Positions 7,518 to 16,738 of a stretch of DNA of 58,004 nucleotides are shown piece by piece. Origin of the DNA: Pelagibacteraceae bacterium AG-325-C10. Lineage in GTDB: Bacteria; Pseudomonadota; Alphaproteobacteria; Pelagibacterales; Pelagibacteraceae. Location: contig QBYD01000006.1 in assembly GCA_003282975.1 (NCBI GenBank), positions 1 to 58,004 on the forward strand, written 5' to 3'. The notes beneath the pieces are model-generated. The model did not search any database. It saw nothing but the letters and a program-made list of their open reading frames with translations, and had not been told where the DNA came from. Positions within the stretch are counted from its first letter, which is position 1. Each line of letters begins with the position of its first letter. The position numbers and the translations under genes were made by a program.

Positions 7518-9443
7518 TTATCCTTTACCACGCCATGGAATATATCTGTCTATAAGTTTTCTTAAAGTTACATCAAATAAAAGACCAAGAAGACCCATAA
7601 TAATTATCGTTATCCAAATAACCTCCCACTGAAAGTATTTTTTAGCCACGTTTTCAACAAAACCAATACCAGTGGTTCCAGCTAAAAATTCAGCTGCAAC
7701 TAATGTTCCCCAACACATACCAACAGCAACCCTTATTCCAGTTAGAATTTCTGGAAGAGAATTAGGAAAAATAACGTGTCTTAAGATTTGTTTTTTTGAA
7801 GCTCCTAATGAGTGGGCAGCATGAATTTTTGATAATTGGGTTCCTGATGCACCAGCTCTAGCAGAAATAATCATAATAGATAACGAGACCATAAATAATA
7901 AAAATACTTTTCCAGAGTTATCAATTCCAAGTACAGAAATAATCAAAGGAGCCCAAGCAAGTGGCGGAACAGGTCTGTATAATTCTATTAATGGGTCAAA
8001 GAAACCTTTTGCAAATCTATTTAGACCCATAAATAATCCTAAAGGCACACCGATAATTATTCCAAAAACTAATCCTAAAAATACTCTCATAAAAGAGTCC
8101 CAAATATGCCCGTATGGAACGGGAACTTTAAATAATTTAAAGTCACCTGTAACAACTTTTAAAACGTTACTTTTAAAGTTTTCTTTAACTATACCTTCTT
8201 TAGTATGAACTGGATATTTACCTGGTAAGATATCAGCTATCCAATCTGGTAAAATGAAGCCTATCATTTTACTTACATCAACCATTTCAACCCATAAAAG
8301 AGGAACATTTTTATATCCAACACTTGGTTTCGACAGCAAAACAAATTTGTTAAAAGTGTCAGATGGTTTTGGAAGCCATCTTCCTGAACCTTGTTCAGAA
8401 CAAGTTGCTCCACTAGCCACAATTGTTCCTGCAGGAAATAAAAGTATATCTATTAATTTTAGCCCACCTTGTTCTTTACCTTGCAATTTATCAAACTCAA
8501 GTATTGCTGCTTGCATTTCGTTTAATGCGTTAGGAGGGTAGATGCTTGCAAACTCTATTCTTCTTGCAATTTTTACAATGTTTTTACCATAATCAGATGC
8601 CATCTCTTCACTATCGTCCAATCCTTTTCTGTAAGCTTTAATGTCATCTTTTAGTTGTTTGATTGAGCTTTTGAATTGTGGGTTATGGTTTCTTAACTTA
8701 AAAAATTTATCATTAATTAATTTTAATTGTTTTGCAGCTACATGAAATTTTAAACCTTTTTTGGTTTGCGGTGCTGTTGGTATTTCAATAGTATTTTCAA
8801 TAGAACCACTTCCAGAATCTATTGTGATAATTCCCCATCCACCTTGTTTATCAATAAGTTTTTGTCTTTCAATTTTTTGAGTATCTGTTTCATTAGGATA
8901 ATCTTTCTTTTGAAAATTAATACTAAGTTGCTTTATTTGCTCAGTCATTTCTTGAATTTTTATTTTGGTATCCATTTCCATTAACTCTTCACTAGTTAAG
9001 AATGGAATTAATTTAGAGGTTCTATCAATGTAACTTACTAGGATTGTTTTTTGTTGATCATTTAAGTTAAGTGAACCTTTTATTTCATTTGCAATTTTTA
9101 CAAGATTTTTATTTTCAATTTTAATAATGGACGTGCTTTTGAATTCTCTTTCTTCAATAGGGAACTGATATTTTAATCCTAATAATGACTCATTTATTTT
9201 AGCAACTTGACATAATTCATTAGCTGATTTTGGATAAAAACCTCTTGCAATATCCCATGAATAATAAAGCCACAGCATTAATATTACACTGCTACCAACA
9301 ATTACCCAGTGCGTTCCACCTTTAGCTCTTTCTGGGTTACCAAAAACAGCATCTACTTTTTCAGTTCTGATTAATCTTCTTCCATAAAGAATACATCCAA
9401 TAATTGAGAGGATAATAAGTATTGTTACAGTTTGAGTTAACAT
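7518..9443 (-). CDS. tauC: Taurine-type ABC transporter permease with large extracytoplasmic insert
   Basis: Membrane permease of a taurine/sulfonate ABC importer. The C-terminal ~210 residues are a normal TauC/SsuC domain with an EAA-like loop (AHSLGASKKQILRHVIFPNSLPEI) and about five helices. It is 641 aa instead of the usual ~270. Before the permease domain are two helices (about 3-22 and 48-66) and some 360 residues that should lie outside the membrane, rich in Lys, Asn and helix-forming segments. These could capture or gate the binding protein. ATG directly abuts the tauB stop codon, so translation is coupled. The insert is not a recognised substrate-binding fold by eye. Substrate is inferred from the adjacent tpa and ald genes. 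Confidence 0.87.
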   Translation of the reverse strand: MLTQTVTILIILSIIGCILYGRRLIRTEKVDAVFGNPERAKGGTHWVIVGSSVILMLWLYYSWDIARGFYPKSANELCQVAKINESLLGLKYQFPIEEREFKSTSIIKIENKNLVKIANEIKGSLNLNDQQKTILVSYIDRTSKLIPFLTSEELMEMDTKIKIQEMTEQIKQLSINFQKKDYPNETDTQKIERQKLIDKQGGWGIITIDSGSGSIENTIEIPTAPQTKKGLKFHVAAKQLKLINDKFFKLRNHNPQFKSSIKQLKDDIKAYRKGLDDSEEMASDYGKNIVKIARRIEFASIYPPNALNEMQAAILEFDKLQGKEQGGLKLIDILLFPAGTIVASGATCSEQGSGRWLPKPSDTFNKFVLLSKPSVGYKNVPLLWVEMVDVSKMIGFILPDWIADILPGKYPVHTKEGIVKENFKSNVLKVVTGDFKLFKVPVPYGHIWDSFMRVFLGLVFGIIIGVPLGLFMGLNRFAKGFFDPLIELYRPVPPLAWAPLIISVLGIDNSGKVFLLFMVSLSIMIISARAGASGTQLSKIHAAHSLGASKKQILRHVIFPNSLPEILTGIRVAVGMCWGTLVAAEFLAGTTGIGFVENVAKKYFQWEVIWITIIIMGLLGLLFDVTLRKLIDRYIPWRGKG

Positions 9444-10241
9444 TTAGATATCTTTTCCCATTATTTCTTCTTCCATGTTCCAAATCATGGATAAAATTTC
9501 TTCTCTGGTAGATGAAAATTCTTTATTTTTTTTAATTTCTCTCAAGTCTTGTGTAAGACCCATTTCTGCAAATGGAAGATTATACTCTTTATGTATTCTT
9601 CCCGGTCTTGGCGCCATTACATACAATCTCTCACCAAGTAATAATGCTTCTTCAACTGAGTGAGTAATTAGAATGATAGTTTTTCCTGTTTCTTTCCAAA
9701 TTTTTAAAACTAAAGATTGCATTTTTTCTCTAGTTAAAGCATCCAATGCTCCCAAAGGCTCATCCATTAAAATTAAATCAGGATCGTTTATTAAACATCT
9801 AGCGAGAGCTACCCTTTGCTGCATACCACCAGATAATTGGTAAGTAGGAGTGTTACCAAAGCCTTTTAAACCAACTATATCTAACCACTCTTCAACTTTT
9901 TTTGCTGTCACTACGGACTCTTCTTTTTTCATTCTAAGTCCAAAGTTCACATTTTCAGCGACAGTTAACCATTCAAATAATGCTCCCTGTTGAAATACCA
10001 TTCCTCTTTCAACACCAGGTCCATCTATTTCATTATTATTTAAAGTAATCTTTCCAGAAGAAGGTCTTAAAAATCCAGCAGTAATATTTAGTAAAGTTGT
10101 CTTTCCACAACCGGATGGGCCAAGAACAGTAAGTAGCTCTCCTTTTTTTAAAGTAAAACTTACATCTTTTAAAGCATGAACGGTTTCTCCTTTTGGAGTT
10201 TTAAAAATCATATTAAGATTTTGAGAAACTAGATCACTCAT
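9444..10241 (-). CDS. tauB: Taurine-type ABC transporter ATP-binding protein
   Basis: Cytoplasmic ATPase of the taurine/sulfonate importer (265 aa). Walker A GPSGCGKTT is at 41-49, the Q-loop at FQQGALFEWLTV, the signature LSGGM at 136-140, Walker B LILMDEP at 156-162 and the switch His in LITHSVEEAL. The sequence follows the SsuB/TauB/NrtD pattern, with APRPGRI near the C-terminus. It lies between tauA (86 bp upstream, with an intervening terminator-like hairpin) and tauC (0 bp downstream), so its level probably depends on read-through from the tauA transcript. Confidence 0.93.
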   Translation of the reverse strand: MSDLVSQNLNMIFKTPKGETVHALKDVSFTLKKGELLTVLGPSGCGKTTLLNITAGFLRPSSGKITLNNNEIDGPGVERGMVFQQGALFEWLTVAENVNFGLRMKKEESVVTAKKVEEWLDIVGLKGFGNTPTYQLSGGMQQRVALARCLINDPDLILMDEPLGALDALTREKMQSLVLKIWKETGKTIILITHSVEEALLLGERLYVMAPRPGRIHKEYNLPFAEMGLTQDLREIKKNKEFSSTREEILSMIWNMEEEIMGKDI

Positions 10242-10260
10242 AGCGCACTTATATTAAAAA

Positions 10261-10304
10261 TTTTTTAAAAAAAATAGGCACTAATATTTAAATCAGTGCC
10301 TATT
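10261..10304 (-). terminator. Attenuator/terminator between tauA and tauB
   Basis: On the minus strand an 11-bp stem (AAATAGGCACT, loop of 11 nt, AGTGCCTATTT; arms 10294-10304 and 10272-10282) is followed by a run of T. This is a good intrinsic terminator immediately downstream of tauA and upstream of tauB. It would let the binding protein be made in excess over the membrane complex. Confidence 0.75.
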
Positions 10305-10327
10305 TAAAAAGTTTTAAACCTTTAAAA

Positions 10328-11269
10328 TTATAAAGGTAAGAAACTAGTATCTACGTTTCCTTTTGGAGTTCCCATTCCATCTAAGAAACCACTTAGATTA
10401 CCATTAGTCATAGATTTTTCTGTCTCTTTTGGAGTTAAGAATTTAAATCCTTCTAAAGTACCTTTCATTTTTCCTACGTCCATAGCAGATGCTTTAGACA
10501 TAGAATTCATATCGCTTTTACCAGAATTATATCTTGCATTAGCTTCATGAGTAACTTCAACAAAAGTTCTTACCATACCAGGATTTTCATTCATAAACTT
10601 ATTAGTTACAGAAGTAATATCTATACCCATAATACCTCCAGCTTTAGCTTCATCAACTGAGATTAATCTAGAACCAACCTCTGTAGCCGCTGCAATTGAA
10701 TTACCACCAAACAAACATGCCATTGCAACATCACCACTTACTAAAGCCGCAGCTCCATCTTCTGGGACCATATCAACAACAGTCATTTTACTTGGATCAG
10801 CACCAACAATTTCCATACTTGCAGTAAAAACATAATCAGCCATAGTACCTAAAGGCACAGCAACTTTTTTGCCTTCTAATTCAGAGGCATTTGCTTTTGT
10901 AATTCCAGAAGCGTTTGATGTAACACATGTAGTTCCACCCATTCCGTATTCCATTGCAACATCAATTAGTTTTATAGGCGCATTGGATTTTACAGCATTG
11001 ATAAAGGGCACTAAACCCTGAGAGTAAGAGATATCAATATCTCCTGCTAACATGGCTTCTGTCATTTCTACACCAGTATTGAAGCTCGTCCATTTAACTG
11101 GAACTCCTAGAGCTTTTGAGTAATTTTTCTTCATCATGTCCTCTAAATTTGGACTTGGCCATTCTAGAAAGTAAGCAACTCTCACTTCATTAGCTGCAGA
11201 ATTTGCAACCGACATTGAAAGATTAAGAGCTACAAAACATCCAAGAATAAAACTTAATATTTTTTTCAT
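10328..11269 (-). CDS. tauA: Taurine-type ABC transporter substrate-binding protein
   Basis: Periplasmic binding protein (313 aa) of the TauA/SsuA/NMT1-like group. It has a clear signal peptide (MKKILSFILGCFVALNLSMS, cleavage probably near ANSA). The mature part begins VRVAYFLEWPSP and has the group's AGDIDISYSQGLVPF and VPLGTMADY segments. It is the first gene of a leftward operon with tauB, tauC and an LDH2-family gene, and is divergent from taurine:pyruvate aminotransferase and alanine dehydrogenase. That context supports taurine as ligand, although related proteins bind other sulfonates. Ribosome-binding sequence GAGGG lies 8-9 nt before the ATG. Confidence 0.9.
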   Translation of the reverse strand: MKKILSFILGCFVALNLSMSVANSAANEVRVAYFLEWPSPNLEDMMKKNYSKALGVPVKWTSFNTGVEMTEAMLAGDIDISYSQGLVPFINAVKSNAPIKLIDVAMEYGMGGTTCVTSNASGITKANASELEGKKVAVPLGTMADYVFTASMEIVGADPSKMTVVDMVPEDGAAALVSGDVAMACLFGGNSIAAATEVGSRLISVDEAKAGGIMGIDITSVTNKFMNENPGMVRTFVEVTHEANARYNSGKSDMNSMSKASAMDVGKMKGTLEGFKFLTPKETEKSMTNGNLSGFLDGMGTPKGNVDTSFLPL

Positions 11270-11461
11270 TATTATCCCTCTGTTTAATTAATTAAATTAG
11301 CGACATTAAAATTCAATTCGGAAGCGATGTAAAACAAAAAGTAAGAAATTTACAATCTCGGGTTGTGTCAATATTATTCTTTTATTGTGTTTATTTTAGT
11401 CTAAAGAGGCCATAGATTTAGTGTTAACAAAATAATATTTTATTTAAGGAAAGAATTTTTT
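11270..11461. promoter_or_regulatory. Divergent promoter region of the taurine transport and catabolic operons
   Basis: A 192-bp gene-free region between tauA (-) and the aminotransferase (+). It must hold both promoters. A TTGACA on the minus strand (11371-11366) and a TAATAT on the plus strand near 11432 are candidate elements, but neither has a convincing partner. TTTAATTAATTAAA (11283-11296) is palindromic, though low in information. No regulator gene is adjacent, and I see no riboswitch fold. Confidence 0.4.
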
Positions 11462-12808
11462 ATGAGCTCAGAAAATAGAACTTCAGTTCCAAATTCATTA
11501 AATGAACATTGGATGCCATTTACATCTAATAAAGATTTTAAGGCTAATCCAAGATTAATTACTGAAGCAAAAGGAGTTTATCTAAAAACTCATCATGGAA
11601 AAACACAAATTGATGCAAGCTCAGGATTATTTTGTAATCCATTAGGACATGGAAGAAAAGAGATTACTGAGGCAGTTACTAAACAATTAGAAACTTTAGA
11701 TTACGCACAACCTTTCCAACAAGGTTTTGGTGGATCATTTGAATTAGCCTCAAAAATTGCAAAACATACACCAGGTGATTTAAACAAAATGTTTTTTACA
11801 ATTTGTGGATCTACAGCTGTTGAAACAGCAATCAAAATTGCTGTTGCCTATCATAGAGCAAAAGGTAATGCACAAAGATTTAGATTTGTAGGACGTGAAC
11901 GTGGATACCACGGAATGAATATAGGATGTGTTTCAGTTGGAGGAATGGTCAATAATGTAAAAACATTTGCAAGTATTTTAATGCCAGGTGTTCAACACAT
12001 TAGACATACTCATTTACCAGAACATAAATTTGTAAGTGGACAACCTGAAACAGGGGATTATTTAGCAAATGATTTAGAGACTATTTGTCAAAATTTTGGT
12101 GCTGAAAATATTGCTGCTTGTATCGTAGAACCAATTGCAGGATCAACAGGAACTTTAGTTCCACCAAAAGGTTATTTACAAAAATTAAGAGAGATATGTG
12201 ATAAACATGGAATTCTTCTAATTTTTGATGAAGTGATTACTGGTTGGGGTAGAACAGGATCTAAATTTGGAGCTCATGAGTTTGGTGTTACTCCAGATAT
12301 TATGACAATGGCAAAAGCAACTACAAATGGCGTTGTACCAATGGGTGTCGTTGCTTGTAATGATTATATTTACGATGCTGTAATGGATGCTTCACCAACT
12401 GGTGCTGTTGAATTATTTCACGGTTATACATATTCAGGAATTCCAGTTGCAGTAGCAGCTGCGCTAGCTGTACAAGATATTTTTGAAAAAGATGATATTT
12501 TTAATAGAGCAAAAAATTTAGCACCTTATTTTCAAAAAGGTTTATTTTCCCTTCAAGATTTAGAGTCTGTAGATAATATAAGAGGTTACGGAATGATGGG
12601 TGGAATTGATATGAAATTAAATACAAGACCGGGTAAAGCAGGTTTAGAAACATTTAAAGCTTGTTATGAAGCAGGGGTAAATTTCAAAGCGACTGGTGAT
12701 TGTTTAATTATTGCTCCACAATTTATTTGTGAGGAAAAACATATAGATGAGATAATTGATAAACTTAGAACTGGTATTACAAACTATCAAAAAAATCAAA
12801 AAAACTAG
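11462..12808 (+). CDS. tpa: Class III aminotransferase, probable taurine:pyruvate aminotransferase
   Basis: PLP-dependent omega-aminotransferase (448 aa, matching Tpa length). The PLP-phosphate binding stretch GSTAVETA is at 116-123, the pyridine-nitrogen Asp in LIFDEVITGWGRTG at 256, and the Schiff-base Lys in MAKATTNG at 285. With taurine and pyruvate it would give sulfoacetaldehyde and alanine. Two neighbours support that assignment: a TauABC-type importer runs divergently, and alanine dehydrogenase lies 35 bp downstream to regenerate pyruvate and release ammonium. Alternative omega-amino donors (beta-alanine, GABA) cannot be excluded from sequence alone. AAGGAAAG about 8-15 nt upstream serves as ribosome-binding site. 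Confidence 0.87.
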   Translation: MSSENRTSVPNSLNEHWMPFTSNKDFKANPRLITEAKGVYLKTHHGKTQIDASSGLFCNPLGHGRKEITEAVTKQLETLDYAQPFQQGFGGSFELASKIAKHTPGDLNKMFFTICGSTAVETAIKIAVAYHRAKGNAQRFRFVGRERGYHGMNIGCVSVGGMVNNVKTFASILMPGVQHIRHTHLPEHKFVSGQPETGDYLANDLETICQNFGAENIAACIVEPIAGSTGTLVPPKGYLQKLREICDKHGILLIFDEVITGWGRTGSKFGAHEFGVTPDIMTMAKATTNGVVPMGVVACNDYIYDAVMDASPTGAVELFHGYTYSGIPVAVAAALAVQDIFEKDDIFNRAKNLAPYFQKGLFSLQDLESVDNIRGYGMMGGIDMKLNTRPGKAGLETFKACYEAGVNFKATGDCLIIAPQFICEEKHIDEIIDKLRTGITNYQKNQKN

Positions 12809-12843
12809 TTAGTTTTTCAAAAGCTACAGAGAGAAGAGTTCAC

Positions 12844-13962
12844 ATGAAGATAGGCGTGCCTAAAGAAATAAAACCACAAGAGAATAGAATAGGACTCACT
12901 CCTGAGAGTGTTAAAACACTAGTTTCAGAAGGGCATGAAATTATAATTGAAAATAATGGTGGTTTTGAAGCTGGTTTTGAAAACGATCAATACACAAGTG
13001 CTGGTGCAAAAATAGCCAATAATGCCTCGGATATTTTTAATGATGCTGAAATAATTGTAAAAGTTAAAGAGCCTCAAAAAATAGAGGTGGATATGATTAG
13101 AGAAAATCAGATTGTATATACATATCTTCATTTAGCTGCTGCAAAAGAATTAACAGAAGGTTTGATTAAATCTAAAAGTATTAATATTGCTTATGAAACT
13201 GTAACAGATGACAACGGAAGATTACCTTTGCTTGCACCAATGAGTGCAGTTGCGGGTCGAATGTCGGTGCAAGCTGGTGCACACTGTTTGGAAAAAAATC
13301 AGAAAGGCAGAGGTCTTTTGTTGGGTGGAGCACCTGGAGTTTCGGGTGGAACAGTTGTAATTTTAGGTGGTGGAGTTGTTGGAGAAAATGCAGCTGTAAT
13401 CGCAACAGGGATGCAAGCTAAAGTTCATATCGTCGATAAATCTGAAGCAAGACTAAAGCAACTTGTTGAAATGTTTGATGATAAAATCATTCCTGAACAA
13501 AGTGATAAGATAGACTTAAATGAATTAGTTGCTGAAGCAGATCTTCTTATAGGCGGTGTATTAATTCCAGGTGCAGAAGCTCCAAAACTTGTCACAAAAG
13601 ATATGTTAAAATTTATGAAAAGAGGATCTGTAATTGTTGATGTTGCAATTGATCAAGGTGGTTGTGTTGAAACTAGTAAACCAACAACTCATGGTGATCC
13701 AACTTATATAGTTGATGATGTAGTACATTACTGTGTAGCAAATATGCCTGGCGGGGTTCCTAGAACTTCAACTATAGCATTAAATAACGCAACACTTCCT
13801 CATTTAGTAAAACTTGCAAACAAAGGATACAAAGAGGCTTTAGGTGCAGACAAAAACTTTTTAGCAGGATTAAATGTGCATAAAGGTATGGTAACTTATA
13901 AAGCAGTCGCTGATGTTTTTGGACATGAATTTGTTCCTCCAGAAAAGGCAATAATAAGTTAA
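12844..13962 (+). CDS. ald: Alanine dehydrogenase
   Basis: NAD-dependent L-alanine dehydrogenase (372 aa). The active-site residues of the family are at the expected places: Arg15 (QENRIG), Lys75 (VKVKEP) and His96 (YLHLAA). A Rossmann motif VVILGGGVVGENAA lies in the middle, and the C-terminal region has HYCVANMPGGVPRTST. It deaminates alanine to pyruvate and ammonium. Placed directly after the taurine aminotransferase, it regenerates the amino acceptor, the standard arrangement in taurine-dissimilating bacteria. GAGAGAAGAG before the ATG acts as ribosome-binding site. Confidence 0.95.
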   Translation: MKIGVPKEIKPQENRIGLTPESVKTLVSEGHEIIIENNGGFEAGFENDQYTSAGAKIANNASDIFNDAEIIVKVKEPQKIEVDMIRENQIVYTYLHLAAAKELTEGLIKSKSINIAYETVTDDNGRLPLLAPMSAVAGRMSVQAGAHCLEKNQKGRGLLLGGAPGVSGGTVVILGGGVVGENAAVIATGMQAKVHIVDKSEARLKQLVEMFDDKIIPEQSDKIDLNELVAEADLLIGGVLIPGAEAPKLVTKDMLKFMKRGSVIVDVAIDQGGCVETSKPTTHGDPTYIVDDVVHYCVANMPGGVPRTSTIALNNATLPHLVKLANKGYKEALGADKNFLAGLNVHKGMVTYKAVADVFGHEFVPPEKAIIS

Positions 13963-13968
13963 TCAATA

Positions 13969-16413
13969 ATGGAAAAAAAACTTCCAACAAGCGCAAAAGC
14001 TGTTGTTATTGGAGGAGGGGTAGTTGGTTGCTCAGTTGCATATCATTTAGCAAAATTTGGTTGGAAAGACACAATTCTTTTAGAAAGAGACCAACTAACA
14101 TCAGGAACAACTTGGCATGCAGCAGGACTTGTTAGTCAATTAGGACCCTCTGCAGCGATAACTAAGATTAGAAAATATTCATTAGATCTTTATAAAGATC
14201 TTGAAAAGGAAGTCGACCACTCGGCAGGATTAAGATTAAACGGAGCACTTTCAATTGCTCAAAACAAAGGAAGGTGGCAAGAGCTTCAAAGACAAGCAAC
14301 CACAGCACAACTATATGATGTTGATGTTAGAATTTTAGATAAAGAACAAATTAAAAGAAATTACCCAATTATAAATACAGATGAATTGTTAGGTGGAATT
14401 TTAATGCCAGGAGATGGTGCTGCAGATCCATCAGGTGTTACTTACATGTTGGCAAAAGCTGCTAAGAAAGAAGGTGCTCAAATTTTTGAAAAATCACCTG
14501 TTGATGAAATTTTGACAAAGAATGAAAAAATAACAGGTGTTAAAGTTAATGGTCAAAAAATTGATTGTGAATATATAGTTTTGGCCTCTGGAATGTGGTC
14601 TAGACAAATTGCAAAAAAAGTTGGTGTTAATATTCCACTTTATCCAGCTGAACATTTTTATATCATTACTGAGCCTATAGAAAACCTATCAAAAACTTTA
14701 CCGGTAATAAGAGATTTTGATAACCGTACCTATTTTAAAGAAGATGCAGGTAAATTATTAGTTGGAATATTTGAGGATAATTCGATACCAGCTTTTGATA
14801 AAACAAATAAGGTTCCAGAAGATTTTTCTTTTGGTGAGTTTCCAGAAAACTTCGAACATTTTGAGCCTTACTTAAATTCTGCTGTAAAGAGATTTCCAAT
14901 TTTAGAAAATGCTGGAATTAGAAAATTTTTTTCAGGCCCTGAGTCGTTTACGCCTGATACCAATACTTTGTTAGGAGAAGTGCCAGAAATTAAAAACTTT
15001 TTTGTTTGCTGTGGGTTAAATAGTATTGGGATTGGAAGTGGAGGTGGAGTAGGCAAAGTTACAGCTGAATGGATGATAACAGGTCATATAAACGAAGATA
15101 TTTTTAATTATGATATAAAAAGGTTTCAGAGCTTTCATTCGGATATAGGTTTTATTAAAAAAAGAATTACTGAGTCACTTGGAGATTTATATGGAATGCA
15201 CTGGCCTTTTAAACAACACAAAACTTCAAGGAACATTAAATTATTACCTCACCATGAAAATTTAAAAAGTTTTGGTGCTTGTTTTGGTGTATCTGGTGGA
15301 TACGAAAGACCAATGTGGTTTGCCTTAGATGGTGAGAAAGCTGAATACGAATACAGTTATAATTATCAAAACTGGTACCCATCTGCTGAATATGAAACTA
15401 ATAATGCAACTAAAAATGTTGGTTTATTTGACTTAACACCCTTTTCTAAATTTGAAATAATTTCAGATAATGCACATCAAGAATTACAAAGAATTTGTAC
15501 AGCAAATATAAAAAATGAGATTGGAAAATGTACTTACACACATATGTTGAATAGTGATGGTGGTATAGAAACAGATTTAACAGTTGTATGTTTGGATAAA
15601 AATCACTTTAGATTAATTAGCTCTGCAGCAACAAGGGAAAGAGATAAGTTTCATATTAAAAAACATTTGTCTAATGAAATTAAAATTAAAGATGTAAGTG
15701 ATAATTTTTGTGTGTTTGGATTGTTTGGTCCAAAAAGTAGAGATTTAATTAAAATCATTAGCAATGATGATTTTGAAAATGAAAACTTTAAATTTGGAAC
15801 TGGTAAAACTATTTCAATAGAAGGGGTGAATGTTTGGGCTCAGAGACTATCTTACGTTGGTGAGCTAGGCTATGAATTGTATGTGGAGTTTAATGATGCA
15901 AAAAAAGTATATGAATTAATAATTAATGAAGGTAAAAATTTTAATCTTTCAAATTGTGGAATGCATGCAATGGATATTATGAGAATGGAAAGTGGATTTT
16001 TACACTGGGGACATGATATTTCACCTAAAGAAAATCAATACGAAGCTGGATTAAATTTTGCAATCAGCTTTAAAAAAGAAACGAACTTTGTTGGAAAAGA
16101 TGCATTATTAAAAGTTAAAGATAAAAAATTAAAAAAAAGATTAGTTATGCTTACATTGCTTGATAGTACTCCCGGTAAACCTTTGCTGTTGCACGATGAA
16201 CCAATTTATTTAGATGATAAAATTATAGGAGAAACAACATCAGGTAATTATTCGTTTAATTATAAAAAAAATTTATCATTTGGTTATATTAATTCAGAAT
16301 TATCCAATGAAGATTTGATTGATAAAGTTTTAAATATTGAAGTTGAGAAAATTAAATATCCGGCTAAAATAATTTTAAAACCTTTAAAACGTACCAATTA
16401 TAAAAAAATTTAA
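13969..16413 (+). CDS. Dimethylglycine/sarcosine dehydrogenase-like flavoprotein (DAO + GcvT domains)
   Basis: Large oxidative demethylase (814 aa). The N-terminal ~380 residues are a DAO fold with the dinucleotide motif VVIGGGVVGCSVAYHLA and LTSGTTWHAAGLV, whose His50 is the covalent FAD attachment site in this family. From about 430 to the end lie FAO-M and GcvT-like folate-binding domains, including the RLSYVGELGYELYVEF segment. It removes an N-methyl group from a secondary or tertiary amine and passes one carbon to tetrahydrofolate. It starts 6 bp after ald, so it belongs to the taurine operon. Dimethylglycine or sarcosine are the classical substrates; N-methyltaurine is a context-based alternative. 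Confidence 0.9.
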   Translation: MEKKLPTSAKAVVIGGGVVGCSVAYHLAKFGWKDTILLERDQLTSGTTWHAAGLVSQLGPSAAITKIRKYSLDLYKDLEKEVDHSAGLRLNGALSIAQNKGRWQELQRQATTAQLYDVDVRILDKEQIKRNYPIINTDELLGGILMPGDGAADPSGVTYMLAKAAKKEGAQIFEKSPVDEILTKNEKITGVKVNGQKIDCEYIVLASGMWSRQIAKKVGVNIPLYPAEHFYIITEPIENLSKTLPVIRDFDNRTYFKEDAGKLLVGIFEDNSIPAFDKTNKVPEDFSFGEFPENFEHFEPYLNSAVKRFPILENAGIRKFFSGPESFTPDTNTLLGEVPEIKNFFVCCGLNSIGIGSGGGVGKVTAEWMITGHINEDIFNYDIKRFQSFHSDIGFIKKRITESLGDLYGMHWPFKQHKTSRNIKLLPHHENLKSFGACFGVSGGYERPMWFALDGEKAEYEYSYNYQNWYPSAEYETNNATKNVGLFDLTPFSKFEIISDNAHQELQRICTANIKNEIGKCTYTHMLNSDGGIETDLTVVCLDKNHFRLISSAATRERDKFHIKKHLSNEIKIKDVSDNFCVFGLFGPKSRDLIKIISNDDFENENFKFGTGKTISIEGVNVWAQRLSYVGELGYELYVEFNDAKKVYELIINEGKNFNLSNCGMHAMDIMRMESGFLHWGHDISPKENQYEAGLNFAISFKKETNFVGKDALLKVKDKKLKKRLVMLTLLDSTPGKPLLLHDEPIYLDDKIIGETTSGNYSFNYKKNLSFGYINSELSNEDLIDKVLNIEVEKIKYPAKIILKPLKRTNYKKI

Positions 16414-16462
16414 GATTTCATTAAATATTTGTCTTTTGGTAAAATAGCTGATTTAATTAAGA

Positions 16463-16669
16463 ATGAAGAAAAGTAGTCAGTATATAATATTACCTAACAC
16501 CAAAACATCTCAAAATAATGATATTGATATCAATAATATAAGAACTACAAATGTAAATATATTACTTAATAGAGTGCGACTTGATAAAAAAAATAATTTT
16601 AAAAAAAAAATATTTTTTACATTCTTAATGTTTTCAGTAATTATTATTTTTTCTTTCTTATTAATTTAG
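16463..16669 (+). CDS. Small tail-anchored membrane protein, unknown
   Basis: A 68-aa protein with an Asn-rich polar N-terminus, a basic stretch (DKKNNFKKK) and a single C-terminal transmembrane helix. It has no signal peptide or known domain. The order polar tail, VN.LL.RV-like segment, basic patch, helix matches the protein at 6284-6511, suggesting a small family. It is 49 bp downstream of the demethylase and might ride on its transcript. Coding status is supported only by length, start codon and the similarity to the other protein. Confidence 0.5.
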   Translation: MKKSSQYIILPNTKTSQNNDIDINNIRTTNVNILLNRVRLDKKNNFKKKIFFTFLMFSVIIIFSFLLI

Positions 16670-16738
16670 ATCTTTATTTCTTAATAATCATAGACGTTTG
16701 ATAAATTTTTCTATAATTGTGTAAAATAAGAAACTGAT

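Noticed and set aside
13181-13996. Leu/His-rich reading frames on the minus strand opposite ald
   Set aside because: They are antisense shadows of a clearly coding alanine dehydrogenase, with composition typical of reverse-strand frames and no start signals.
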